Made by a program: the position numbers and the translations under genes. 13,043 nt of DNA from Spongospora subterranea (Eukaryota > Endomyxa > Phytomyxea > Plasmodiophorida > Plasmodiophoridae): the NCBI GenBank assembly GCA_900404475.1, contig OUQQ01000575.1, positions 1 through 13,043 on the forward strand, written 5' to 3'. This document shows positions 1-9,564 of the stretch, piece after piece; the first letter of the stretch is position 1, and every line of letters starts with the position of its first letter. The notes under the pieces were generated by a model. That model worked only from the letters and a program-made list of their open reading frames with translations, had not been told where the DNA came from and searched no databases.

Positions 1-1089
1 TTTGCCGATTCATCGATTAGCGACTCAAGATCTTTGGCAATGTCGATGTTGTTGCACAGCGACTTGAATTGTATCGCCTCATTTTGTGTGGCTTCCGAAA
101 GGATTTGAAACTCGTTGGATGCAATTTTTAATTGGTTCACCAGAATGGCTCCGCGATCCATTTCCAAACATTCTACACCAGAAAGAACTTCTGGTAGACA
201 TGTATTAAAGTATCTACATCCACGAAATAAATTACCAAACACAGTTTCTTCGAAACAAAATTGGGGCATACCGATCTTGAAGGCTTGTGGCGAAATCCAG
301 CATCTCGTCATAGGCAGTTGTAGCTGAATCTAGCTTATCAATTGCTTCATTAACAGTCAATCCACGAGCACCTAGTGTGCCTGCCAGTTTGAAAAGCCGG
401 GACGTCGGCGCTTTGGGTTCCTCAACCGATCCTGATTGACTCTGCTCAAATAGTCTCAAACATTGCGCTTTTTGCTTGAGAACTGCCGCTTTTTGCAACT
501 CTAACTGAGTTCGGTCGTCTTTTTCTCTTTTAGATAACGACTTTAGCCTGGAGCAACCTTGTTTATAGAACCTGTCCAACGGCTTTCCGGCGGTATCAGG
601 TTAAGAATGTGAAAACCGTAACTGGGAAACCTACCTCAGCGACTTGTTCTGATAGACGTTTCGCCATTTCCGACCTATGTTTGCATAGTTGCAGAATGGC
701 TGTAAGGGCTCCCATGATGGCGATATGTAATGATGCCATGCCATCGTGCTGATCTCCGGTTGGGTGCAATTTAGACACCGAATCGCTGACTAAGCGTCCA
801 ACCTTCTGGTTATGTTCATCCTCCATTGTCGAGACCTTGGTCAGGACAGAAGATAGGTAACTGACGTGCTTCAGGCCGACCTCGGCCTGATTGATTCCCT
901 TCTCAGGGCACAGCACCAGCGCCTTCTCAAACGATCCCATCCGCTCAAAACGACGACGAATGTCCCGCTCTGTCCGGGTACGAATCAGCCCAAAAAATAT
1001 CGGACCGCTCCACACGAATCGAGACGAACGATCGTTAATATATGCACAATGAGATCTGAGATTCCGCTATCAGACACAGACATACCCAT
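1..1089 (-). CDS. F-BAR domain protein, 3' end beyond window edge
   Basis: F-BAR proteins form curved helical dimers that bind and bend membranes during endocytosis and actin remodelling. I read exons 635 and upward, 272-582 and 1-213, joined by introns 583-634 (52 bases, GTAGGT...GAAAG) and 214-271 (58 bases, GTATGC...TGTAG). The joined protein is almost wholly helical and charged. It has the family layout: an early helix (EKGINQAEVGLKHVSYL), a long central helix followed by PLDRFYKQG and a Lys/Gln-rich stretch, then YDEMLDFATSLQDRY continuing across a splice into YFNTCLPEVLSGVECLEMDR. That last segment resembles the closing part of an F-BAR domain. Any C-terminal SH3 or other domain would lie off the left edge. 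The start is unresolved. ATG at 1089 could lead a short first exon spliced to about 967-969, or translation may begin at ATG 940. F-BAR identity is by fold pattern, not a precise family match. Confidence 0.6.
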
Positions 1090-1460
1090 GAAGGTGCTTC
1101 CCACTTACGGCGGAACACCAGCAGCATACACCGTGCACAGGTGTGTATCGTGATCGTCATTCGCTGTTAGTCCATGTTACACCCGACGAATGGATCGGAT
1201 CATGTGGGGTATCGTTGATCGCCGCGCGCTGTGTGTGTAGTCTAGTGACTGCAACCTTGGGGCGAATCCGTGTACACTTCAGACTGAGGGCATGGCGAGG
1301 GTAAACGTAAAACAGGATGGCGAGAAATACCATTGGCAACTTTGTGACGCATCCACCTGTCTGAATGGATATGAATTCCGTCGAAACAAACCATTTTGAC
1401 AGTATATTCACATTATTGTTTATGTATGTAGAAGAGTTTCCGCTTTCGGGCACATCAAGC
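1090..1460. other. Intergenic spacer between methylisocitrate lyase and the F-BAR gene
   Basis: These 371 bases lie between the stop of the methylisocitrate lyase gene and the earliest plausible start of the F-BAR gene, both on the minus strand. They should hold the 3' end of the first transcript and the promoter of the second. I see no convincing coding frame, RNA gene or repeat. Confidence 0.5.
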
Positions 1461-2763
1461 TTACGCTTTGGACCGCGAAGCAAGGCTGTCGATGTAATCT
1501 TCATATTGCTGGTAGTTTAAAGCTTCGTACAATTCCTTTCTCGTCTGCCAAAGCAAGCCAATCATTGACAATCCACTTTAGGATATCGCATTACCACACC
1601 TGCATTAGTTCCACAACTTCTTTTTGGTGGCCATGCTCCAGTATTGACTTGACCACCATTTCGGCTGCTTTGGCTTGAGCGCGATGAATGCTTAATGGAT
1701 ATAAAACCATGGCGACATTGACCGTAGCCAATTCCGATTTCGAAAATAATGGAGTTGCTCCTGTGGTCATGATCAAAAATCGAGAATTCACCGGTGTCAC
1801 TCATCAAATACCAAATTCTGTAATGTTCGCCAGGACGGGAAGCTTCGGCAGGCTTTTTGTGAGCTTTGCATATTGCTCTAATGATGTTAGTGCTTCAGGA
1901 AAAAGCATATCGGCACCAGCTTTCTGGCAATGTCAGAAAAAATATCCCACCTCGCAAACTATACCAACCTTCCGCATAAGCTTTCGAGCGAGCAATGGCA
2001 GCATCTAATCCTTCGTTGGCAAAGGCATCGGTCCGAGCCATAATAACTGAACGATGAGATATTTGGTGGTGCAACAGCCGAAATATAACCAATAGGCCAA
2101 CCGAATGACGGGTCTCGCCGGGCATCTACGGCAGCTTTAATTCTGTCGCCTACGGCATGGTCATTGCATATGTGAAATTGCTGACGATTATCGCGACGAA
2201 CACATTTCATCGATAGGCACAATTTGCTTATTGGGTCGATGCCCACACCTCTTATTGGCCTCCTGGTCCTCGATGTGAATTGCGGCAGCACCGGCTCGCT
2301 CCAATTCTCGAACTGTTCGTGCAATACCGAACGCGCTGCCGAATCCTGTGTCGACGTCGACCAATATAGGCACCGAAGTGCAGCTATTTGTGGAAAAAAA
2401 TAAAATGACGACAAAGGTTACAATTTTGAAAAAAAACCTTGTCAGTCGTTGTACGTCTTCAACAACATCGTTCAAATTAGTAACACCGAGGTCAGGGATA
2501 CCTATTCAGCTTTGAGATTTAAATGCGTTAAAAAAAATCATGCAGGACCATGCGATGCTGTGGCAACCCCTGACCCTGATACATAAAGAGCTTTGGCACC
2601 GGCCCGTTCAGCGAGCATTGCAGTATACGCTGAAGTTGAAATCGAGTCAGGACAGACAAAATTGACTAGAAACAACAAGTGAACCTGTGGCACAGCCAAT
2701 GATTTGAACAGGCGGGTGCTCCGCGATCAGCTTCCGAAAGATTGCCCCCATTGATGTCGTCAT
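1461..2763 (-). CDS. prpB: Methylisocitrate lyase (PrpB-type), nine exons
   Basis: The enzyme cleaves 2-methylisocitrate to pyruvate and succinate, the last step of the methylcitrate cycle for propionyl-CoA disposal. Exons on the minus strand are 2685-2763, 2549-2629, 2438-2501, 2202-2383, 2102-2149, 1969-2046, 1812-1919, 1600-1760 and 1461-1544. All eight introns (47-55 bases) run GT to AG and every phase agrees, giving 885 bases and 294 residues, the usual PrpB length. Visible motifs are SGSGVATAS (44-52), DVDTGFG with the metal-binding aspartates (84-90), the catalytic loop KRCGHRP (119-125, Cys121), MARTDA (154-159), FPEA (184-187) and NITEFG. A TAA lies two codons upstream of the ATG, which fixes the start unless a 5' intron exists. 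The sequence is closer to bacterial and protist PrpB than to fungal isocitrate-lyase-like enzymes. There is no obvious mitochondrial presequence. The last residues are SKA. Confidence 0.93.
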
Positions 2764-2820
2764 GGTTTAGGAAGTGTTGTACAATACGAAACGAAGTGCT
2801 ATCCAGAATGGCTGCAGAGG

Positions 2821-3283
2821 CTAAGTGGCAGTGAACCATTTTAGACCCCCGCGCCAGGTAAACACTCCGGCTGGCCTCACAGTCGCTGCAGACCAGAACG
2901 CTTTCCTAATATGTCCAGCTTGCTCCAATACCTGTGAGGTTTACAACTCTGAAAATGGATCGTATCTGGTCCCTTGCCTTTGTTATCTGCATTCGCTCAA
3001 AGTGGGCAGGGTTATTACTGGTCAAAAGTGAAAATGATCGGCTGGTGCGTCTGTTGACGGCGTTTGGTACCCGCAAACACGTCGCGTCGTCACAACGAGG
3101 AGAGAGCTTGAACTCAATCATCGAAGAATGGGGAGATAAAGAAAGAAACTCTGAGGATGCAAATTGTGTCACGAGATCATCCTGTTCACAAGCAAAACCT
3201 GCGCCGAGTTTCATCTCCAGCCTGATCCCTTGTCCTGGCATCGGTGTTGTATTTATTACTGGTCTCTCTACAGTATCTTCCAT
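2821..3283 (-). CDS. Possible two-exon gene of unknown function
   Basis: I do not recognise this protein. The reading is exon 2932-3283 starting with MEDTVERPV, intron 2886-2931 (46 bases, GTATTG...CTGCAG), and exon 2821-2885 ending FTWRGGLKWFTAT and stop. That gives 138 residues, and the intron fits the size class of the neighbouring introns. The protein is hydrophilic and rich in Ser, Thr and Arg, with no membrane segment and one plausible helix (FERMQITKARDQIRSIF). It would end only 57 bases before the methylisocitrate lyase start. The opposite strand is also open for 127 codons (2934-3317), and its codons show somewhat more of an RNY bias by my hand count. The strand is therefore uncertain, and the whole stretch may be non-coding. 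Confidence 0.33.
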
Positions 3284-3549
3284 CGTCAACGCTGGAGAAT
3301 CGGTCCATCCGCTCTAGCTAGGCCCTAATCAAAGCCTGTTCGTGTTTGCAATTCATATTCATCACAAACACTGTTGGATTTGGCAGCGGACGTTGCATAT
3401 CCTGTGAAGATGTTCGATAACAACAAAACCAATAATTGTAGAAAACCATAGATCCTCGCGCCATCAGTAATCAGCACACTTACAAGTTGATGAAGATCAT
3501 CGCCTGTGGTCTCAACACAAGTTTAACCGGGGGGACGTTTCTTCAAGAA
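3284..3549. other. Spacer without recognisable gene
   Basis: I see no supported gene here. A short minus-strand frame near 3380-3450 could be spliced onto the putative gene at 2821-3283, but nothing in its sequence supports that beyond an open frame. Confidence 0.4.
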
Positions 3550-4770
3550 ATTGGCATGTCCATTGCAACATTCCGGTACTCGGACAGATGCAAGGGTTCA
3601 GATGATATCAATAGGTATTCAACAGCAGTAGCGATGAACGCAAAGTGATGGCTTCGTAATCGCGAAGTTTTTTTGGCAGCATCAATGTTGTTTATGAACG
3701 GCTTTCAGTCAAATATAACTGGTGCTCGACCGGCTGGTGCTGTGTTCCAATCAACAATCATAGCGCGGGAGTTCCAAGTGCCCCTATCAAACTCCATGTT
3801 TGCCTGCAGCGATTAAGTGGGCTTTACTTAGATAACGGTCGTATTGGCCGAAGATGACCATAATTGATCCCATACAATGTTAAACGCTCTTTCAGCCGCA
3901 TTGGTGAGGGATCCGTCATGATGCTTTCCGGGATATGGCCTGGGGTACCCAAGCGACTGGTGAGGATTGTCTCGGCTGAAACCGAACAGAGTGATATTCA
4001 TCAAATTTCTGTCTGATCGTTAGCTTGACTCCATGGACGTTAATGATCCCCGATAGACCGGTCTCCATATCGAGGCGTTCGAGGCCCCCGATATCGCAGC
4101 CGCACCCCATCAGGATAGGTTATTGGCCCAGCATGAATGCATGTCGCCAATGAAACATGAATGTAATGTCGCCAATCGGTTTCATTGAGTATTTCGAAAG
4201 AAGATGCGATTCTTACTGCCTGACGCGGTCCATTGATGTTGATGCCGCCACCAATCGTAGGGAGTAGAGTGCGAGCAGTGTCAATCCACCATCTGTTCTC
4301 CGCTGCACGTAAACGCGTTGGTCGTCGCTTGTTTCTGCGAACCCAGCTTGGCGCAAGTCGTCATGAATCGACCTCCACTGCCGCAAGCGCCAACAACGCC
4401 CTCCTCAAAGAAGTCAGCGAGACGACGGGAGAGAAAGTTTCGTCGACGGCAACACCGGGTTTTTCGGGTGAACCTGCGGGCCACGTACTGTACCGAGACT
4501 TCCTTCGAGCGACGAGTCCGGTCGAACCTCATATGTGCAACACCACTTTCCAGACACAGGCTTCTCCCTGCCGGCAACGACACCAATTCCCACGTGTTGT
4601 TGCGTTGCAACGAATCGAAATTTACTTTCAAAAATGCCCCACCAGTCTTCGTCCTGAGGTGCCTGAGCCAAACGACTTGGTTCCGACCTCTCTCGCTCTG
4701 CCGCCGCGCCGCACCGGGCTCCGTCGAATTCGACTCGAACTCCTGATGTGATCATCACCAATGTTCAGAG
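3550..4770 (-). mobile_element. Decayed Ty1/copia retrotransposon (reverse transcriptase and RNase H remnants)
   Basis: Pieces of copia-type reverse transcriptase occur in the correct order on the minus strand but in different frames. The N-terminal signature FDSLQRNNTWELVSLPAGR is at about 4566-4622. The VARRFTRK segment lies at about 4470-4500. FSPVV followed by an Ala/Leu-rich helix is at 4364-4441. A segment LALYSLRLVAAS (about 4227-4283) sits where the catalytic Tyr-x-Asp-Asp motif should be and lacks both aspartates. SMKPIGDI is at about 4159-4194. A C-terminal thumb-like segment (LTIRQKFDEYHSVRF) lies near 3950-4060. An RNase H-like AVEYLLIS stretch is at 3604-3642. Frameshifts, stops and lost catalytic residues make this a dead copy. 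I see no LTRs, primer-binding site or integrase, so the true ends are unknown. The region before 4640 is low-complexity and resembles the integrase-RT linker of such elements. Confidence 0.75.
3945..4120 (-). repeat. Copy A of a diverged repeat pair (copia RT C-terminal segment)
   Basis: This segment aligns without large gaps to 5115-5287, with roughly 70 percent identity judged by eye. Shared stretches include GAACAGAGTG, GGATCGTTAG-like sequence and CCATGGACG. Both translate on the minus strand to related peptides containing VHGVKLTI or VHGVNLTI. It lies where the C-terminal part of the copia reverse transcriptase is expected, downstream of the other RT motifs. Confidence 0.7.
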
Positions 4771-5114
4771 GCTCGCGGCTCGGCGCCACCATCATCGCTT
4801 GCATCACTCGGGATATTAGGTCGGGTGGAAGTCGTGGAGCCGTCGCCGCTCACTTGAAGTGACGGCGTTCTGGATACCTCAGACCTTTGTTCGGAATCCG
4901 ACGGCCGACTTCGATCTAGGACAGCCTCGTCGCCTGCAGCTCGCTCCCGTGGTTTGCTCGTCTACCGTCCGAGCGAAGAAATGGTCGCTGAGCTTTTCAC
5001 AGGCCGTTACCGACGATGAAGTTCAGGGAGCCGCAGCGAGAGATCTTACAATCAGGGTAGCGGCAGTTCGCGCGGGCGGTAGTTGTTGTGAGTCGCGCTT
5101 ACAGCCGATCGCAG

Positions 5115-5287
5115 TCGGCTAACCCGATACCGATGCTGGCCCCGAGTAAACAGAACAGAGTGCCATTTATCAGGTTTTCGTTGGATCGTTAGGTTTACGC
5201 CATGGACGGTGTACCGATCCCAGATACATCGGTCTCTATACCGAGGCATTCGTGGCGCCCGATACTGCAGCCCCAATCCATTATAGG
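5115..5287 (-). repeat. Copy B of the diverged repeat pair (second copia fragment)
   Basis: This is the partner of 3945-4120, in the same orientation and about 1.17 kb away. It also encodes a decayed RT C-terminal peptide (VHGVNLTIQRKPDKWHSV). The copies differ by many substitutions and small indels, so they are old relative to each other. Copy B lies upstream, on the minus strand, of the RT N-terminal motifs of the other element, so it comes from a separate or rearranged insertion. Confidence 0.7.
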
Positions 5288-5464
5288 TTTTTACAAGGAG
5301 CCAAAATAAAAAGGGTTAAAAAACAACGACAGTACACTAACTTTGCGACAAAAATTGGGGCGAACCGCTGTAAGCAGAAACAGATTTTGGAGGTCAATTG
5401 AAACACCTTGTGATGTACTATCCCATCTCGTAGAGCGGTGGTTAGTGCATCTCCCACGTGGCAG

Positions 5465-5500
5465 GATTGGTATTCAGCCGCGATGAACGCAGATAGTGGA
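5465..5500 (-). mobile_element. Short RNase H-like copia remnant, second copy
   Basis: The sequence GGTATTCAG...GCGATGAACGCA matches 3611-3650 closely apart from a six-base gap, and on the minus strand reads AFIAAEYQS against AFIATAVEYLLIS in the other copy. It lies on the wrong side of copy B for an intact element, so rearrangement or a third insertion is likely. The match is short. Confidence 0.4.
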
Positions 5501-6148
5501 TCGGACCAACTTGATTTTGTGGAATCATCGCTTGGTGACAATGCGGTTTCAAAAATCCCCTGCTGGCAGCGGGAGCGACAGGGGAGAGGTTGAGAGGCGC
5601 CAAGGCGGCGATGAAGGAGACAAATTGGACATCCGTTGATCTTTCAGAGGTGAGCCTCAATCAGTCATCACAGATCTGGACCAGCCTTCGAAAACGATCC
5701 GCGGCGAAAGTGGATGTCCGCGCGCGTCACGGTACAGCTGGGGGTCCCACTCCAAGCCCTCAAAAGCGTGTCCTTGTCGACAGCTCATCTGTACTTATCC
5801 TGACCCCAAACCGACAGCATGAATTCGGCAGGCCGAAACAGCATGCAACATCATTGATTCACGCCAACTGAACGTATTTACATTGTTTTTTTTTTCAAAG
5901 CACTGAAGGAATGGCGAATGCATCAGTTTTACCATCTCAATGGTCGATCAGTTTGACGGAATATCCGCGACAGTGATGCAGTGATGCAGCCCTCTTTGTC
6001 AGCGCACGATCGCTACTGGAAACTCATTATGATATCGTCGACAGGTGAACCACGTGTCGAATCGTGATTGTATTCGGGGGGACAACGGCTGCTTTCGAAC
6101 GAACGAACTCGGGTCTGTGGATTACGCCCACTCCGATACTCGCCTTCG
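5501..6148. other. Gene-free upstream flank of SLY1
   Basis: About 650 bases without a supported gene. A frame open from 5590 to 5871 on the plus strand has no recognisable product and is probably chance. There is a T-run at about 5884-5895 and a small duplicated GTGATGCA at about 5970-5987. The SLY1 promoter must lie here. CTCATTATG near 6025 loosely resembles an oomycete initiator, which is weak evidence. Confidence 0.4.
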
Positions 6149-8256
6149 ATGGACATCCAAGCAATGCAGCGGGCAGCGCTCCTGTCCATGCTCAATTTGA
6201 ACGTTGGCCCATCTGCAGATTTGGGTGTGAGCGCTGGCGTCACAACCTGGAAGGTCCTTGTGTACGTTTGTTGGGCCTGTTTACGCGCTCTTTGTCTATT
6301 CTTTATGTTTTAGAATTGATCAGATTTTCTTCGTCTCTTTGAATGGTTAGCTGCCACCACTATCCATCTTTATATTTCGCGTTCATGGCATCCGCTAAAA
6401 ACGCTGTCAGATATGATGAAGTCGGAAGAGACATTTTGGCGCCAATTCTTTCGATCGGTGAACTTCGTGCAGAGGGTATCACATTGAATTTGCCCATTAC
6501 CTCCCGGCGTGAACGTGTTCCTGGAGTGCCAGCCATCTACTTTGTCAGCCCCACTCCCGCCAATATAGAACGAATTGCAGCCGACACTGCTGCTGCGTTA
6601 TATGATGCATTTTATCTGAATTTTACGACAATGCTACCGCGAGTTTTGTTGGAAGATCTCGCTTTCAAAACGATAGAGAGGAACTGTGCTTCGCGTATTT
6701 CGAAAATTTATGATTTGAACAGTCAGTTCATCAGCTTTGAGCGATCATTGTTCACGATGAATATTCCAGAGGTAATTTTCTAACTATTATGTCTACTGAA
6801 GGTTAATACTAGTTGTAACAAAGGCATATTCAAGATTGGGCTCTCGTGATGATGACGACATCATGTCATGCATCGATAAAATAGTGGAATCCGTTTTTTC
6901 AGTGATTTGCACTTTAGGTGTTATCCCGATTATACAGGCGCGGCCTGGTGATGCCGCTGAAATGGTTGCAACAAAGCTCGATGCTCGGCTTCGTAAGCAA
7001 ACAAAAATTAACATTGCTCTCAATTTGATGTACGCGTAGGTGAATGCCTAAGGTCCAGATCAGCTGCATTTTCAGACGCTTCGGGCTCATTCCGTCGACC
7101 AATTTTGGTTCTGGTTGATCGTAACCTGGATCTGGCGACTCCGCTTCAGCATCAATGGACTTATCAACCAATGACGCACGATCTCCTTGGTTTAAGTTCC
7201 AATAGAGTGAGCCTGGAGGTTAAAGGACCCAATGGTGTTCCTCGCAAAGAAGACATTTATTTAGACGCCAATGACGAGTTCTGGACACTCAACGTTGAAC
7301 AGACGTTTCCTGAAGTCGCTGCGCGAGTTGATAGTTTGATGAAGGAACATCACGCGGCCATGTCAGGACTGAAGTCGGCGGGCGAGTCCGATATTGATCT
7401 GGATAGTCCAGCTGTCACTTCCAAATTGGCATCAATGATCAACGATTTACCCGAATTGCAGAAGAAAAAGCGCCAGCTTGATGTTCACACCAATCTAGCG
7501 ACAGCAATCATGCGCCATGTTCAAGAAAGGTCTCTTGACACTTTTTTCGAAGTTGAGGACCGTATGGCCGCTTCTGGGTTGCTACCTGACCAGAAAAGTT
7601 TGCTTGCCAAACTCGGCGTTGATGGTAAAGGGACTCCAGATGATAAGCTGAGGTTACTGCTCCAGTATTATCTTGCATCTGATGAGCTTTCCAATGCGCA
7701 GTTTGCGGCTTTGAAGTGCGCTGTTGAACAAAGCGGAGCATCCTCCTCTGCATTGACGTATCTTCGTCAAATTCGCATGATGAAGAAGTTGGCAGCAAGT
7801 GGGCAACATGACGAAAATAAAGGCCCATCATTGTTGACTGATCTGGCAAAAAGCACAGCCATTTCATCCGGTCTAGGATGGTTAAAAGGGAACGTCAAGA
7901 ATCTGCTACCGTTAAAGCATAAGACTCCATTGACGCGTGTCGTGCGAGAACTCATGCTCCGCCACCTTTCTCAATCTCTCACCGCTAATTTCAAGACATT
8001 CGATCCACGCGCTGCGGCTAGCAGTGCCCCGCCAACCCATATTCCGAAAGCTCGCGAAGCGATCGTTGTCGTCTGCGGGGGAGGCACGTACCCTGAGTTG
8101 CACAACCTGATAGAATGGGCCCGCGACGCGTCCGCTAGTAGCCCTTCCGAACCACCAATCAGTATCATATATGGGTGCACCGATATGGTTTCACCGACGT
8201 CAATGTTGAGGCAAATAGAAATTCTTGCAGAACCCGATGCTGTTGATCTTACTTAA
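6149..8256 (+). CDS. SLY1: SLY1/SCFD1 family Sec1/Munc18 protein
   Basis: SLY1 binds the Sed5/syntaxin-5 SNARE and promotes fusion of ER-Golgi transport vesicles; it is a cytosolic protein peripheral to Golgi membranes. Exons are 6149-6261, 6411-6771, 6824-6992 and 7040-8256, separated by introns of 149, 52 and 47 bases (GTACGT, GTAATT and GTAAGC donors). Phases agree and give 619 residues, close to the usual 620-650. Family landmarks are the N-terminal MDIQAMQRAALLSMLNLN, YDEVGRDILAPILS just after the first splice, LGVIPIIQARPGDAAEMVA, PILVLVDRNLDLATPLQH (about 235-252), a central LPELQKKKRQLDVHTNLATAI segment, PDDKLRLLLQYYL, and near the C-terminus EAIVVVCGGGTYPE with SIIYGCTDM. The start was chosen because it matches the family N-terminus; the frame is open a little further upstream. 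The gene converges on the MINDY gene with a 30-base gap. No damage seen. Confidence 0.95.
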
Positions 8257-8286
8257 CTTCATTCATAATTATACAATTTATGTGAT

Positions 8287-9235
8287 TCATTGAACTTGAC
8301 ACGTTGACGACTTGTTGCGAGGTGTCTGGCGTTTACACGCTCCAACTACGTCGTAGAAACTGGATCTCCTTTTCGCTTCATTATATGACACTTCGTCAGG
8401 AAATGACGCTTTCACGAAGTCGCAGTCGACGTATTCGGTCGCTCCGGTTATCGAGTCTAGGCGCTCCCACACGACGTTGTCCATTGACAAAAATGCGACG
8501 TCGGTCACAAGTAAGTAAATGGAACCTCTCCTGCAAGATTGGTGTGTCAATTTGCGAATGTTTCCCAGATCTACTAAACACAACAGCGACAACCTACTCT
8601 CTTATGAGGACGTTGAAATGGTTATTCCGGAAAAATACGTGCTGAACAGCCTCCTCAATGCAGTGGAGGGCCATCAAACCGGTCTTTGTCAACTGGGTCG
8701 AACTGTATTGCAAAAAGTCACATATCAGGTCATTCTTGGAATGTCTTTCTTGAACGGCAGATGATGGAGAGCTCACTGCTGCTACCACAAGCTCGTTGTA
8801 GAAAGCATTTGCCACCGCTTCGTACGTTGGATAATCGTCTGGGTCCGCCAGCCACCCGTGAACCAGAGGGATGGAAAGCCGATCGAACACTTGGATTTCT
8901 GGCGTCTTCTCAAACGACGTGATTGCGTCGAATTTAACATTGACGTCGAGCCCGTTGACCATTTTTGGAAGAATGTCAATGATATTACTGTCGATGGCCT
9001 CCGTTTCGGGTTTAGAAACCTTATTTGAAGTCAAAGAAGACATGATAATTTCCACGATGAGGTTGCACAGGTCCTGGTTGTTGACTTCAGATAACGCACT
9101 CAGAACGGCGCTGCCACGTAGAGAAAGGGCGTTGGCTATGGCTAGAAGTGGGCATGGCCCATTTTCCGATTGCGTCACCACTCCGACCTTTCGTCCTCGA
9201 TATTGAATTTGTCTGACTGCGTATCTGCAGCTCAT
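8287..9235 (-). CDS. MINDY-family deubiquitinase (FAM63 type)
   Basis: MINDY enzymes are cysteine proteases that trim Lys48-linked polyubiquitin chains. Exons are 8598-9235 and 8287-8530, joined by a 67-base intron (8531-8597, GTAGGT...TTGCAG). From ATG 9235 this gives 293 residues. The active site is intact: oxyanion Gln22 in VVTQS, nucleophile Cys28 in NGPCPLLAI, and catalytic His206 in FFRNNHFNV. Other family landmarks are MVNGLDVNVKFDAI, IPLVHGWLADP, and after the splice SIYLLVTDVAFL and NVVWERLDSITG. The start is ambiguous. ATG 9235 has a strong CCACC context and sits just before the conserved domain. ATG 9271 adds 12 residues. The frame stays open to ATG 9568, which would add 111 residues of Cys/His/Ile-rich sequence that does not look conserved. 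The protein is shorter than animal MINDY-1 and lacks its flanking regions. Confidence 0.92.
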
Positions 9236-9564
9236 GGTGGAATCATCGCCAGAGATCGCTAAATCTCGCATGGCTGAAATTTGTCGTGTATAGAATTGTG
9301 ACTGATTGTGTAGAGTCTGAGACGAATAGTTGGAGAAACCCACAAAAGCGAACCGAGCCAATGGGTTCAAACAGGCATCAACATCGATTTTGTTGAAAGT
9401 GAGCCTCGAATAAATCAAGTGGTCCCTGAGATAGCGCTCTCGTACAATACAGGTACAGTGGATTGGCAAATGTAGACACAGCATGGTGCGTAGAAGTTCC
9501 AAATCACACTCAAAGAATCGACTACATATTTTAATAGAATGCTCACGTGGATGGAATATAAAAC

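Noticed and set aside
1562..2475. Methylisocitrate lyase as a frameshifted pseudogene or several small genes
   Set aside because: Every break in frame is removed by a GT-AG intron of 47-55 bases with correct phase, giving an uninterrupted family-length protein.
4233..4751. Plus-strand frames of 172 and 142 codons
   Set aside because: They are antisense to the copia reverse transcriptase remnant, whose motifs appear only on the minus strand.
5425..5500. A tRNA gene suggested by GAGCGGTGGTTAGTGC and a following GGNTTNNNATTC pattern
   Set aside because: No acceptor stem or anticodon arm can be paired, and part of the stretch matches the copia RNase H remnant at 3611-3650.
7508..8180. Minus-strand frames inside the SLY1 region
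   Set aside because: They are shadows of the long final SLY1 exon.
8304..9206. Plus-strand frames of 113, 81, 78 and 111 codons
   Set aside because: They lie opposite the clearly conserved MINDY exons.
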